64,000 nt of DNA from Ovis canadensis (lineage: Eukaryota > Chordata > Mammalia > Artiodactyla > Bovidae). The notes below the pieces were generated by a model that was not told the DNA's origin, did no database searches, and saw only the letters and a program-made list of their open reading frames with translations. Below, in pieces: positions 11,422 through 24,025 of the stretch (position 1 is its first letter; each line of letters begins with the position of its first letter). Location of the stretch: positions 43,851,001 through 43,915,000 of the forward strand of contig NC_091256.1 of the NCBI RefSeq assembly GCF_042477335.2. The letters run 5' to 3'. The position numbers and the translations under genes are program-made.

Positions 11422-12775
11422 TGCCCTAATAAAAGATTATTGAGGACTCCAGAGAGCTTTTATCCATGTGCGATACACACATACACACACATTATATATA
11501 TAAAAAATCAAAAAATATTATATTTATATATAATACATATACCATGTAAAAATGCCATATTAGTTGCTAAAATTGAGAAATGTTTAACATATTTACATAT
11601 TAACTCATCTAAAATAGCATAATGTGCTTTTATGATAGATAACTGTATTTTCTAAAACAAAGACAATAAGAAGAGTAACACTGTTTTACATTTTTGGAAA
11701 CATCTTTAATGCTTGGCTTGACAGAAGGCAGTTGGATACTCTTGTTTTTACATTCACTCTTCTGTAATAGGTTCTTTTGGTTGATGTATATGAAGAAAAT
11801 CTGGCCTCACATGGATATGTAGATGGAAAAGTTATGTTAATATCTTTTGCATATAATTGTAGACATTCATCTTTGATCCTACATCAAAACTCGAAAAGTG
11901 GTAGTTGCTTAAAAGTTATGGAAAATGAAGTCATTTCAATAAACTTTCACTGTCAAGTACATTAAAATCCCTTTGTCTATCTAGCACCTTGAATAGTTCT
12001 TTACCCACATACAATCATGTGTTAATCATTTGGAACATATTGGTTCACTGAGCTTTGCAAATGTTGGCACATTTCAATATACAACATTGCAAAACTTACA
12101 GTTGTTCATATCATTACTGATCTCATCTACTGGTAAACTATTAAGTTCACAGCGGCAAGTACAAGTTTTCCAAATTCTAACTTTTACTTGAAAGCATAAA
12201 TGTTATTATCGGTTTAAAAAAAAAAAAAGGCAAAAAAACTTCAGTAGTCTTCCTTAACGTGATTGGATAGCTAGACTTATTTTGGGGAGAATTGCTGCCA
12301 TATATTCAAGTTTGAATTACCATATTTTGAGAGTTGTTCTTTCAAGTAAAAACAGTGCTTTATTTAAAAAGTGCTGTTTGTTCACTTTGCAACTCAATCC
12401 CACAAGTGCTTTTACTCAGGGCATCATATTTCAATATGTAGATGAAGTACCTTATATGTACTTTTAAACAATATATACTTAATAAAATTGATACTTTGTA
12501 GTCCTTGATAAAGGAGTTTCTAAGTGAAACTTTTTTTTTTCAAGTACATGCTGAATATCAATGACTGTACTGCATTTGATGCCACTGCCTTGATTCATGC
12601 TAAGGCAGTTCTACCCACTATGGTTTTTGCATAATCAATACAAATGTCCCATAGTGAACAAAACATCATCCTAGTATTATTATGAAAACCATTTTGATCC
12701 TACAGACACACCCTGAAAGGCCTTAAGTACCTCCAGGGGTCCATAGACTATACGTTGGTCTAAATTCTCCAATGA
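11422..12775. repeat. Long old interspersed repeat, possibly a DNA transposon
   Basis: Starts near ATTATTGAGGACTCCAGAG and ends near CCTCCAGGGGTCCATAGAC, phrases I recall from a widespread mammalian repeat of this order. Includes GAAGAAAATCTGGCCTCACA near 11789. No coding frame survives and no clean inverted termini were found. Confidence 0.4.
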
Positions 12776-12869
12776 AAAGTCAGACAGTTTTCAGAATGGG
12801 TAAAAAAGCAAGACCAAACAATATGGTATCTAAAAAAAAACTAACACTCAAACACTGATCCTAAGACAG

Positions 12870-12972
12870 CTGGAGTGGGTATTCTTGCCTGGAGAATCCC
12901 ATGGACAGAGGAGCCTGGCAGGCTACAGTCCACGGGATCGCAAGAGTTGGACATGACTTAATGACTAAACCA
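12870..12972 (+). mobile_element. 5'-truncated Bov-tA/Bov-A SINE with inverted 5' end
   Basis: The body runs from ATTCTTGCCTGGAGAATCCC to the end. The 11 bases before it read CTGGAGTGGGT, the reverse complement of the expected ACCCACTCCAG, so the 5' edge is locally inverted. Confidence 0.75.
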
Positions 12973-13677
12973 CCATCAGACATCATGAAAAAGCATGAAT
13001 AAAAGGGACATTTTATCATGGTATCAATTTGTCAAGAAGACATTATAGTCCTAAATATACACAAAGATACTAAAAATGTCCAGAAAAAGTGGCAGAACTA
13101 AGAGAAGAAATGAACAAATCCACAATTATATTTAGAAATTTCAGCACTCCCCCTCATCAATTGATAAAACAAATAGACTTCTAGTTTCCAGTTCTGTGTG
13201 CAAGGAACTTGACGTCACCACTCCATTTTAACAAGAAAAAACACTGAGGAGACTGAAAAATCAACAGCTTTTATTAGATCTATAAGAGTGGTAAGGATTT
13301 AGAGCAAGCCGCTGTTCCCAAAATTCGGGAGACAGTCACAGTTACTGGAGCAGAGACGAAGGAGCAGAAACTGGCTTACGGATAGGGAAAGCAGAACTGT
13401 AACTGACAAGTTGCCAGATCCTCAGTGTGCGCAAATCTGGGGCTTAAAAACTTTAGGAAGACCCAGTCACATTGTAAAACATCATGAAATCAACCTCCAG
13501 GAGCTTGACCTAGTTCCCACAGTCAATATCAGGGAAAATCCTCTTGGGCTTCTAGCCGCGGGAGGAGAAAAGGAACCATTTTGAAATACATCAAACACTC
13601 CGTTCTCAACACGGTTTGCCCTCAGGGGAAACTAGTTAACCAGAGCCTAATCTGCTAGGGTTTTATCAGGGCTTAAG
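12973..13677. other. Probable worn L1 5' region, no gene
   Basis: From about 13,140 the sequence may be the 5' part of the old L1 that continues to 20.6 kb; assignment is by position and weak similarity. Confidence 0.3.
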
Positions 13678-14073
13678 AGGCTTCCCTGGTGGCGCAGAGG
13701 TTAAAGCATCTGCCTGCAATGTGGGAGACCTGGGTTCGATCCCTGGGTCGGGAAGGTCCCCTGGAGAAGGAAATGGAAACCCACTCCAGTATTCTTGCCT
13801 GGAGAAGCCCATGGATGGAGGAGGTTGGTGGGCTACAGTCCGCGGGTCACAAAGAGTCAGACACGACTGAGTGACTTCACTTTCACTTTCAAGAGTCTGC
13901 CTGCAATGCAGGAGACCCCGGTTTGATCTCTGGGTCAGGAAGATCCCCTGGAGAAGGAAATGACAACCTACTCCAGTATGCTTACCTGGAAAATCCCATG
14001 GACAGAGGAGCCTGGTGGGCTGTACCCCATAGGGTTGCAAAGACTCGGACACAACTGAGCAACTAACACAAAC
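13678..14073 (+). mobile_element. Tandem Bov-tA SINE pair
   Basis: A full Bov-tA (13678-13890, ending GACTTCACTTTCACTTTC) is followed directly by a second copy lacking the first part of its head (13891-14073). Same orientation; either a dimer or insertion into the tail of the first. Confidence 0.9.
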
Positions 14074-14099
14074 ACATTATCAGAGCCAACCTGAGTTGG

Positions 14100-14831
14100 G
14101 AAGGGAAATACCCAACTCCAGCCCATGTTTAGACATTCTATCCAACCCAGAGAGAAAGAAAAGCTGCGAAACACTTGTGAAGTTCACAGTCCAGAGTTGC
14201 AGACTCACTAAAAGACCGATATCTACTTATAGGACTATAAAACGCTTCCCTTCTCCTCATAATTCATCAGCACATTACCAAGCTGCCACTTCACAATTCC
14301 TTTCACCAGTACATCATGTTCCAAATACGAATGAAAAAATTACAAAGCATACTAAAAGGCCAAAAATACAATTTAAAGAAACAGAGCAATCATCAGAATC
14401 ATACATGACAGGGATCTTAAAATTAGTCAATCAGAAATTTAAAACAACTGTGATTAATATGTTAATATGTTAGGGCTCTAATAGATAAAGTAGACAGGAC
14501 GCAAGAACAGATGGGCAATGTAAGCAGAAACATAGAAATTCTAAGAAAGAATCAAAAAGCAATGCTGGAGATAAACACTGTAATAGAAATAAACAATGCT
14601 TTTGATGGGCTTATTAGTAGATTAGACATAACTGAGGAAAGAATCTGAGCTTGAGAATATCAATAAAACAAGTAGATGGAAAATCTGTAAAGATGTAAGA
14701 CTTGAACATTAGCAATAACACTGATTTAATTGACATTTATAAAGCACTATATCCAGCAACAGCAAAATATGCATTCTTCTCAAATTATTATGGAACATTC
14801 AACAAGATAGATTAATATACTGAATCAAAAG
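14100..14831 (+). mobile_element. Old L1: ORF1 and early ORF2 remains
   Basis: Around 14580-14650 the + strand encodes worn NNAFDGLISRLDITEERISE, the L1 ORF1 coiled-coil signature, broken by stops. About 14,740-14,830 resembles the ORF2 endonuclease end. First block of a long, much-interrupted L1. Confidence 0.65.
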
Positions 14832-15028
14832 TCACTATTAGTCACTCAGTTGTGTCTGACTCATTGTAATTCCATGGACTGCAGCCTGACAAGCTCTTCT
14901 ATCCATGAGACTTCCCAGGCAAGAACACTGAGGTGAGTTGCCATTTCCTCATCCAGGGAATCTTCCCAACCCCAGATTGAACACAGGTCTCCCGCATTGC
15001 AGGTAGACTCTTTCCTGTTTGAGCAACC
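14832..15028 (-). mobile_element. Bov-tA SINE inside old L1
   Basis: Minus-strand copy, fairly diverged (CATTGTAATTCCATGGACTG for the usual phrase), interrupting L1 ORF2. Confidence 0.88.
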
Positions 15029-15823
15029 AATTGTCAATACTTTTATAAGGACTATAAGCATACAAAGTGTGATCTCTACTCGTAATGGATTTAAATTGCA
15101 AATCAATGAAAAGATGTCTAGAAAATCCCCAAATATGTGGAAATTAAACAATATACATCTAAAGAAACCATGGTCAAAAAGAAAACTATACAGAATTATA
15201 AAATATTTTGATGATAATGAAAATCTTTGTGACGCCTCTAAAGCAGTGCTTGCAGAGAAATGTAAACACTTGTTTTACAAAAAGAAAGGTCTAAATCAAT
15301 AATTTACACTTACATTTTAAGAACTATAGTAATTAGAAGGAAATTATAATACCAGAAATCAATAAAATAGGAAACATGTAAGCATCAGAGAACTATTAAG
15401 ATAAAAAATTACTTTTATGAAAAGATCAATAAAGTTAATAAATTTCTAGCTTTATTGATGAAAAAACAAGACTCAAATTATCAATATCAAGAACAAAGGA
15501 AAAGCTATGTCTATAAACCTACAGATATAAAAGAATATTATGATTAAATTTATGCCAATAATTTATATGAAATAGAAAAATTCATTAAAATTATATAAGC
15601 TGAAACTTACACAAGATGAAAGAGAAAATACGAATACTCCCATATCCATTAAACATATTGAATTTTTAAAAAAACCTCACAGAGAAAACTCCAGGCCCAA
15701 ATAGCTTCACTGCTGAATTTTAATCGAACAGTTAAGACAGAAATAATACCAATTCTACAGAAGGAAACAGAGGAAAAGAAAATATTTTCTAATTCATTTT
15801 ATGAGTAGTATAATATAACCCTG
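15029..15823 (+). mobile_element. Old L1 ORF2, endonuclease/RT entry
   Basis: Resumes the L1 after the SINE. Near 15688-15760 it reads the worn phrase PGPNSFTAEFYRT of the RT domain. Frames are broken by stops. Confidence 0.7.
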
Positions 15824-17430
15824 ACAACCAAAATAAGTAATGCCACTTCTCCAAGAACTAGAACAAATAATTCTAAAATTTGTATGGAACCATATAAGAC
15901 CCTGAAAAGCCAAAAGAATCTCAAGATAGAAGAGCTGAAGGTGCTATGCGCCCTGACTTCAGACCATCCTGCAAAGCTACAATAATCAAAACAGAATGGT
16001 ACTGGCACATAGATCAACAGGACAGAATAGAGAGGCCAGAAATAAGCCTATGCACTTATGGTCAATTAACCTACTACTAAGGAGACATGAATATACAGTG
16101 GAGAAAAGACAGTCTCTTCAATAAGTGGTGCTGGGAAAACTAGACAGTTACATACAAAAGTGCATTTAGAACTTTTTATAACACCATATTGGAGAAGGCA
16201 ATGGCAACCCACTTCATATGAAGATAAACTCAAGATGTATTAAAGACCTAAATCTAAGACTGAAAAGCATAAAGCTTCTAGGAGGAAAACACAGGCAGAA
16301 CACTCTGACATAAATCATAGGAATATTTTTTTGGGGGGTCTGTCTTCTAAAACAAAAGAAACAAAGGCAAAAAGGAAATAAATGGAAATAGCTTTTGCAC
16401 TGGAAAGGAAATCATTTACAAAATGAAAAGACAACCTGCTGAATGGGAGAAAATGTTTACAAATGATATGACCAATAGTCAACACATATAAACAGCTCAT
16501 CCAACTCAATATCAAGAAAACAAGCCTTAAATGACAGGCAGAACTGAATAGACAATTTTCCCAAGAAGAAATGCAGATGACCGACAAGCATGTGAAAAGA
16601 TGCTCAGCATTCTAGTTATGAGGGAAATGCAAATCAAAACCACAATGAGATATCACCTCACATGTGTCAGAATGGTTGTCATCAAAAGGAACACAACAAC
16701 TGTGGCAAGGATGTGGAGAAAAGCAAATGCTCATACACTGTTGGTGGGAATGTAAATTGGTGCGGACTGTGGAAAATAGCATGGATTTCTCAAAAAACCT
16801 TTAAGAAAACTATCGTATGACCCAACAATTCCACACGTGGGTGTATTTCTAAAAAACCAATAAACAAAAACTGATTTGAAAAGATACATGCATCTCAGTT
16901 TTCACACAAGCATTATTTATAACTGTCAAGACATGAAAGCAGCCCAAGGGTCCCTCAACAGGTAAAGCAGATGGGGTACACAGACACACACACACACACA
17001 GTGGGATACTACTCAGCCATGAAAGAAAACAATTGTGTCATTTGCAACACCGTGAATGGACTTGGAGGGTATTAAATGAAGTGAAATAAGTCAGACAAAG
17101 AAAGACAAATCCTGCATATCACTTATATGTAGAATCTAAAAATTGCAACAATCTAGTGAATATAACAAAAAGGAAGTGGGCTCACAGATAAAAGAGAACA
17201 AACTAGCGGTTACCAGTGGGCAGAGATAAGGGGGAGGGGCAGTATAGGGGGAGGGGATTAAAAAGTACAAACTACTATCAATAAAGTAAGCTACTAGGAT
17301 ATGTTGAACAACACAGGGAATACAGCCAATATTTTATAATAACTATAAATGGAGTAAAACCTTTAAGAATTGTGAATCTTTATATTGTACCTGTAATATA
17401 TAATATACATCAACTCTACTTCAATTTAAA
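15824..17430 (+). mobile_element. Second L1 (3' part) nested in the old L1
   Basis: Jumps to a later part of ORF2 (TAGAACAAATAATTCTAAAA), then runs through AAGTGAAATAAGTCAGACAAAG and the 3'UTR to TATATTGTACCTGTAATATA and an A-rich end. The interrupted older L1 resumes right after at CTACAGACCAATATCC. So this is a younger, 5'-truncated insertion. Confidence 0.75.
16987..17000 (+). repeat. (CA)n short run
   Basis: A brief CA dinucleotide run inside the nested L1. Confidence 0.8.
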
Positions 17431-18447
17431 AAAGATTACAAAAATACTACAGACCAATATCCTTATGAACAGAGATTCAAAGTTTTTCCTAAAAATTTAG
17501 AAATTAATTTCAGCTATATGTAAAAAGGTTGACACAATATGACCAAGTGGGATTTGTCCAAGAAATACAAGGTGAGTTTAACATTAAAAAAAATAAAATA
17601 AACAAATGTAATTCACCATATTAATAGAGCAAAGGTGAAAAGGCAAACAAGTACATCAATAGATGCAGAAAAAGCTTTTAACAAAGTTCACAGAAATTTA
17701 TGATAAAAATTCTGAACAAACTAAGAATAGAAAGGAATTTTCTCAGTCTTATAAAGGGCAGCAATTAAAAACTTGTACCTAACATTTTCCTTAATAGAGA
17801 AATACTAAAGTTTCCCCACAACCCACATCCTTTTACTACTTATATTTGATATTACAGTGAAAGTCCTAACCAGTATAATAAAGCAATAAAAAGAAATAAA
17901 AAGTATACAGGTTTGAATTAAAAAGTAATCTTTATGTATAGATGACATCATCATACACATATGGAGCTTACACAAAAGTTGTTAGAAATCAATAGGCTAA
18001 TTTAGCAAAGTCCTAAGATACAAGGTCAATATGTAAATATCAATCATATCTCTGCATGCTAGCAACAAATAATCAAATTTATGAAAAAGAACCATTTATA
18101 ATAATTTTGACGACCATGAAACATGTAAGGATAAAATTAACAAATATATGCAAGATTTGTACATTGAAATTTTTAAAAATTGTTGAGAAAAAATTTAAAT
18201 ACCTAAATCAGTGGTGAGATATGCCAGGTTTGTGAATGGAAATTCAGTGTTTTTAAGATGTTAATTCTCCACAACTTCATCTAGAGGTTCAACAAAATTC
18301 CAATCAAGAATCCAAAGTATTACTTTATTGGCAGGAATTGACAAGCTGACTCTAAAATTTTTATGTAAGAAATAACCTAGAATAGACAAGATAGTTTTTA
18401 AAAAGAGGAGCAATGTTCCTTCAAACTACTTGTTTTTGAAACTTACT
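17431..18447 (+). mobile_element. Old L1 ORF2 continued
   Basis: Continues the RT domain, e.g. ACCAAGTGGGATTTGTCC (DQVGFV) and GATGCAGAAAAAGCTTTTAA (DAEKAF), and GATGACATCATCATAC near 17941. Many stops. Confidence 0.75.
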
Positions 18448-18455
18448 AGTAAACT

Positions 18456-18732
18456 TTGGAGAAGGCAATGGCACCCCGCTCCAGTACTCTCGCCTGGAAA
18501 ATCCCATGGACAGAGGAGCCTGGCAGGCTGCAGTCCATGGGGTCGCTAAGAGTCCGGTACGACTGAGCGACTTCACTTTCACTTTTCACTTTCATGCATT
18601 AGAGAAGGAAATGGCAACCCACTCCAGTGTTCTTGCCTGGAGAATCGCAGGGACGGGGGAGCCTGGTGGGCTGCCGTCTCTGGGGTCGCACAAAGTCGGA
18701 CACAACTGAAGTGACTTAGCAGCAGCAGCAGC
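18456..18732 (+). mobile_element. Bov-A2 SINE with 8-bp target duplication
   Basis: Two Bov-A monomers joined by the CACTTTCACTTTTCACTTTC linker and ending in an AGC-repeat tail. Flanked by AGTAAACT at 18448-18455 and 18733-18740, so boundaries are exact. Confidence 0.93.
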
Positions 18733-18740
18733 AGTAAACT

Positions 18741-19135
18741 ACTATGATCAATAGAGTATGATGTTGACATAATTAAAGAATGTAAGTCAATGGTATAGAA
18801 TAGAGAATTCAGAACTAAATGCACATGTATATGGACATGATTTTGCTGTTGAAAAGATAATAGACTTTTCAGCAAAAGATACTGGAATAACTAGATATCA
18901 ATACTAGGAAAAGAATGAGCCTCAATCCTTGCCTCACATCATACACAAAAATTTTCCCCAAATAGCTCATAGACCTAGTTGCAATTGACAAAATTATAAA
19001 ATGTTTAGAAGAAAACAGGAAGAAATTTTTGCAAAGATTTGTTAAATATCCTACATGAGATGCATAAAAATATTGATAAATTGGATTTCATCAAAATTAA
19101 GAAATTCTCCTCTTCAAAAAATATTGCTACAATAT
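18741..19135 (+). mobile_element. Old L1 ORF2 continued
   Basis: C-terminal ORF2 region, reading through to TCATCAAAATTAAGAAATTC before a further interruption. Confidence 0.7.
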
Positions 19136-19146
19136 ATAAAAATGGG

Positions 19147-19235
19147 GCTTCCCTGAGGCTCATCAGGCAGAGGATCTGCCTGTAATGCAGGAAACGTAGG
19201 AGATGCAGGTTCTATCCCTGGGTCCAGAAGATTAT
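19147..19235 (+). mobile_element. Bov-tA head fragment
   Basis: GGCTTCCCTGAGGCTCATC to the B-box-like TTCTATCCCTGGGTCCAG; the rest is missing. Confidence 0.75.
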
Positions 19236-19430
19236 ATAAAATAGATAAACAACAAGTATTTACTGTATAGCACAGGGAACAATATTCAACATCTTATAAT
19301 AATGTATAGTTGAAAAGAATCTGAAAAATATATACATTATAAATATATATAACTGAATCATTTTGCTGTACACTTAAAACTAATATAATATTGTAAACCA
19401 ACTATAATTCAATAAAAAATAAAAATAAAG
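19236..19430 (+). mobile_element. Ruminant L1 3' terminus
   Basis: Short 5'-truncated insert: TGTATAGCACAGGGAACAAT, TTTTGCTGTACACTTAAAAC, AACTATAATTCAATAAAAAA tail. It splits the old L1 ORF2. Confidence 0.75.
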
Positions 19431-20311
19431 AACACATTAAGAAAATAAAAGGAAGGCCACCAGCTGGAAAACAGTAGTGGAATTTCATATGTCTAACAGA
19501 GGATTTATACCCAGAATATGTAATGAACTTTACAACTTAATAACAAGAAGACAAACATTCTAATCAAAACAGAGAAATGATATAAGAAGACATTTCACAA
19601 AGGCAGATACATTCATAGCCAACAAATACATGAAAAGATGATCAACATCATTAAATTTAAACTAAAACCTCCATGAGATCACACAATACACTCCCTAGAA
19701 TGGTAAAAATTAATATGACTGATAATATATTCTTTATTGGTGTGCATGTGGAGGAATTGGAATTCTCATACATTGCTAGTGGAAGTATAAAGATGGTACA
19801 ATTGCTTTGGAAAAGTTTGGAGTTTTTTTTTTTTTTTTTTTAAATAAAGTTAAACATCTTATGCACACGACCCAGCTATTCCATTCCTAGATATTTACCA
19901 GAAAGAAATGAAAACATATGTCCATCCAAAGATTTATATAGGAATGTACACATTCATAACAGTCAAAATCTGGAAACAACTACAATATCAGTCAACAGAT
20001 GAATAAACAAATCATGCTATAGCCGTACAATGGGTAATCATCTAGCCGTATTTCAGGACAAACAATCAATATACTCAACATAGGTGATTCAAAAGCAATA
20101 TGGTGAGCATAAGAAGCTGGATACAAAAGAGTGCATATTGTATCATTCCATTTATGTGAAATTCTAGAAAAGAGCATAACAAAGCAGTAATTACCGAAAG
20201 TAGATAGTTACCTGAGACGGCGGAAATGTGGTGGGGAGGCTGACCGCCAAGAGGCACAAAGGAAACTTGCACAGTGATGGAAATAATCTTTATTTTGACT
20301 ATAGTGCTTGA
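19431..20311 (+). mobile_element. Old L1 ORF2 end and 3'UTR
   Basis: Continues with the CATGTGGAGGAATTGGAATT phrase and the PSYSIPRY-type region (CCCAGCTATTCCATTCCTAG), then the 3'UTR. A poly(T) run at about 19826-19844 interrupts it. Confidence 0.7.
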
Positions 20312-20510
20312 AATGAAGTTGCTCAGTGGGGTCCAACTCTTTGCGACCCCATGGGCTGTAGCCTACCATGCTCCTCCATCCATGGGATTTTCCAGGCAAG
20401 AGTACTGGAGTGGGTAGCCATTTCCTTCTCCAGGGGATCTTCGTGACCCAGAGATCAAACCGGGGTCTCCTGCATTGTAGGCAGACGCTTTACCATCTGA
20501 GCCACCGGGG
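20312..20510 (-). mobile_element. Bov-tA SINE inside old L1 3'UTR
   Basis: Full-length minus-strand copy ending GAGCCACCGGGGTG on +. The L1 tail resumes after it at 20511-20592. Confidence 0.9.
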
Positions 20511-20592
20511 TGTAAGTCTCTTGAAACTGCAAACTTAAAACAGAGAATTGTATTTTATGTAAATCATACTTGAATAAACTTGATAAAAAAAA

Positions 20593-20769
20593 GCTAGAAA
20601 TTAAAAATTTAAAATACGACAGCTAGTTAAAACTTTTAGAATAGTACGTATATGAAAGTAAGGCGATACATCTGTAACCCAGAATTCTGCCCTGTAATTT
20701 ACCAAGTACAGACTGACAAGTCCCTCTTGTCAACCATTGACGTTAAGTATCGTTGAGTTTTGAATAGCT
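20593..20769. other. Short unassigned stretch
   Basis: No gene or recognised repeat. Confidence 0.4.
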
Positions 20770-20955
20770 CAGAGCTTAGGGGCATCCACCTTCCTCACAG
20801 TCAAAAATCCACATGTAACTTTATAGTTGGTCCTCCTAATCCGTGGTCCTGCATTCCAGAATTCAACCAACCACAGATCATGTAGTACTGCAGTATGTAT
20901 TCAGTGAAAAAAAATCTGTGTATAAGTGGACTTGCCCAATTCACACGTGTTACTA
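20770..20955 (+). mobile_element. TIR DNA-transposon fragment
   Basis: Phrases AGTCAAAAATCCACATGTAA, AATTCAACCAACCACAGATC and TATAAGTGGACTTGCC match the family of the element at 45967-46309. Ends are worn. Confidence 0.55.
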
Positions 20956-21072
20956 TCATCTTCATTTTACAGATTGCAAAATGGAAGTCTCATTACATAT
21001 TTGCCCAATTTTACATGGCTGGTACATAGTAAAACTGCAACTCAAACCAAAATTCCAAGTCTTCAATCCTTT
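20956..21072 (+). repeat. MIR SINE fragment
   Basis: CATTTTACAGATTGCAAAAT followed by ACTGCAACTCAAACC, the 3' half of MIR. Confidence 0.55.
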
Positions 21073-21700
21073 GTCCATATATATTAATATATATACATAC
21101 ATTTATTTGCAGGCTTTTCTAGAAGACTTACTAATAATCCTAAGCCTCTCCTTCCTTAATGCTCTGAAGAAATTAATAAGCAAGTGATCTCAAACTGCAT
21201 ATATTTGTTTCCTTTGTTGGACAAGAGCAGTCTTAGAATTGTACATGGTCAGCGTTCTCCCCTTGAGTTCTTTGTATTTACTGTCTTTGTAATGGTTCCT
21301 TGCATTAAAGCCTCTCCTCAATCCAAGTTTCTGTCTAGGTATTTCTTAATGATTTCCCTCGCTTTGCACTCCCAGGATTAGTCTTTTACACTTTATATCA
21401 CATACTATTAACAAGCGTAACACCGCAGCCAAGGTTCTAACCTCCATATGTAACTAAAGGATAAAGAAGAATCAAATGTTATACAGTTAATTAATAGTTT
21501 ATCTTCAGAACAAACTCTCCTTTTCCGTACTATCCATTGGAAGGTGGGTCACTGGAAAAGGAGTTACTTATAAAATGGCAAAATAATGCAAAATTATACT
21601 CATTAATAAGACAAATATAACAATTTATCTGTAAATTGTTATGCTCATAAATATGCATACACATATGTGCTGCAGATTTACTGAACTGAAAACAAACTTG
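21073..21700. other. Intergenic DNA, nothing recognised
   Basis: Contains a short TATA-rich run (about 21080-21105). The 114-residue frame at 20843-21187 crosses two repeats and is not a gene. Confidence 0.45.
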
Positions 21701-22680
21701 GAACTCACTAAAAGATTATATTAAAGTTCTGAATATATTTCTCAGCTAGAAGTATTAATCAACCTAGAAGAAGTAAAAAAAAATCTTGATATAAAAAAAG
21801 CCAGGACACAAAACAAGTCTCAATAACTTTTAAAGAATTGAAATCATACAAAGTATGTTCCCATATTTTGGAGAATTAAGAAACAAACGTCTAAGAAAAA
21901 CCAGAACACAAATAAAAATTATTTTGAACTAAAAGATTATGAAAAGATCACATCTCAAACACGATATACCACTAAAGAAGTCTTTAGAGAAAAGTGTATA
22001 GCCTTATACACATAACTAGAAAAAAAGAAAGGTTAGAAATGAATTACTTCATCATCGATCTCAAGAAGTTAGAATAAGAACCACGAAATAAAACTTGCAA
22101 AACACTAGGAGATAGAAAATTAGAAAGAGAGCAGCATCTAATGAATTTAAAATGTTGGTAAAATTGACAAACTTCTGGTAAGAATCAATCAAGAAAGAAA
22201 CAGAAAAAAAAAAAAAAACCCAGAAATGAAAAAGGTGACATTAGAGATTCTTCAGACATTAAAAAGAAAGTAAGACGGTATTGTCTTTAAAAACCTCATG
22301 TCATTAAATTTGGAAAGTTTAGATGAAAAAAAACTCCTTAAAAAATCATGATATATTCATATAGTGGAATCTATAAGAATGAAAAATACAGCTACTCACA
22401 ACAATATGTATGGATTTTAAACACATAATACTGAGAATAAGGAGAAACTCAAACAAAACAATCTTAGTTGTGGATTGACAAATTGGAGGAAATAATGAAA
22501 ACCAAGGAAATGATTACTCAGAAAGACAGGATAGTGTTTATTCTTGAGGGAGGAGGCTCCAGCTGGGGAAGCGCACACTGGATTTAAGGTTGCTGCTCAT
22601 GGAATCTATACATATGCTTTAAGTACCTTCTGCAAAAACAGTGTTTCACAATTTTAAAAATTAAATTAATACATAATGAA
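21700..22680 (+). mobile_element. L1 ORF2 and 3' pieces
   Basis: About 21850-22200 matches worn ORF2 (AAGAAGTCTTTAGAGAAAAG, GAAACAAACGTCTAAG); 22340-22680 looks like an L1 3' end. A purine-rich A run sits at 22205-22219. Confidence 0.6.
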
Positions 22681-22861
22681 AAAGAAAGTGCCATGAATAC
22701 TCTTCATTTTGCACATATTAGTTCAATCTCTTTCTCTACTTCTCAAGAAAATATAGTATGTTGTACACTGACTATTAAAAAAAATACATTCTTTTCTGAG
22801 TGAAGCACTGAGCTGATTTTGTCTCCTCTTGGAACTAAAATTTTGATTGCTATAACAAGGT

Positions 22862-23027
22862 TGCTGCTGCTGCTTATTTGCCTCTGACTCTTTGTGACCC
22901 CATGGATACTGGAGTGGGTTGGCATGTCCTCCTCCAAGGAATCTTCCTGACCCAGAGATTGAACCCATGACTCCTGCATCTCCTGCATTGCAGGTGAATT
23001 CTTTACTGCCGGGGAAACCCTGTAACA
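22862..23027 (-). mobile_element. Bov-tA SINE, internally deleted
   Basis: Minus strand; lacks about 35 bases in the middle (CCATGGATACTGGAGTGGGT joins parts normally apart). Confidence 0.85.
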
Positions 23028-23756
23028 AGGCTGCATATATCCTATGTGTATATTTATCTCAGCAGTCTTTTTAGTTAAGAATTTTTGAAAACAGTAATAG
23101 ATTCAAATGTTGACTTAAGCAGATTTAAATAGTCCTATAAATATTGGGTTGGCAAAAAAGTTTGTTTGGTGTTTTCCATAAGCTGGCTCTAGTAGTGTTC
23201 AGTTGCCTTTAACTTCATTCAAAACAATTGTATTGTGACAACTGTCATAAAAGAGTGCTTAAAAAAAAAAACTTGTCAAAATTGGTGAATTTTTGTGTAG
23301 ACATTTTAATATAGAAGACGGAAGAAAAAAGCAATATTTTTGGCATGGTATGTTTTATTATTTCAAGAAAGGTAAAAAATACAACTGAAATGCAAAAAAG
23401 GATTTGTGCAGTGTAGTTGCTGTGATGGACCCAAGGTGTCCAAAGTGGTTTGCGAAGTTTTGTGGTGGAGATTTCTTGCTGAATCCATGGTCAACGGTCT
23501 GGTAGTCCCAGTTGAAGTTGATAGCTATCAAATTGAGATATTAATTGCGAAAAATCAATGTGGGAGATAGCCAACAAACTCTAAATATCCAAATTAAGCT
23601 TTGAAAATCATTTGCACCAGCTTAGTTATGTTAATTGCTTGGATGTTTGGGTTGCACATAAATTAAGTGGGAAAAATCTTCTTTTTCTGATCATACTTCT
23701 GCATGTGATTCTCAACTTAAACATAACAAAAATGTTCCCTTTTTAAAAAACAAATT

Positions 23757-23972
23757 GTGATGGGAGATGAAAAGTGGATACTGTACAATAAAGTGGAATG
23801 CAACAGATTGTGGGACAAGCTAAAAGAAGCCCCACCAACCACACCAAAGGCCAATCTTCATCCAAAGAAGGTGATGATGTTGTGTTTATGGTGGGATCGG
23901 AAGGGAGTCCTCTATTATGACCTTCTTCTGGAAAACCAGATAATTAATTCCAACAAGTACTGCTCCCAATGA
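23757..23972 (+). pseudogene. Mariner transposase fragment (first catalytic Asp)
   Basis: A 71-residue open stretch with MGDEKWILYNKV, then NLHPKKVMMLCLWWDRKGV, typical of the mariner catalytic core. It stops at 23970, and the matching 3' part lies in another frame from 24059. Confidence 0.88.
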
Positions 23973-24025
23973 GCCCAACTGAAGGCAGCACTCAATGAAA
24001 ATCATCCAGAATTACTCAAAAGAAA

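Noticed and set aside
13666-14052. 128-residue minus-strand frame
   Set aside because: Reverse strand of the tandem SINE pair.
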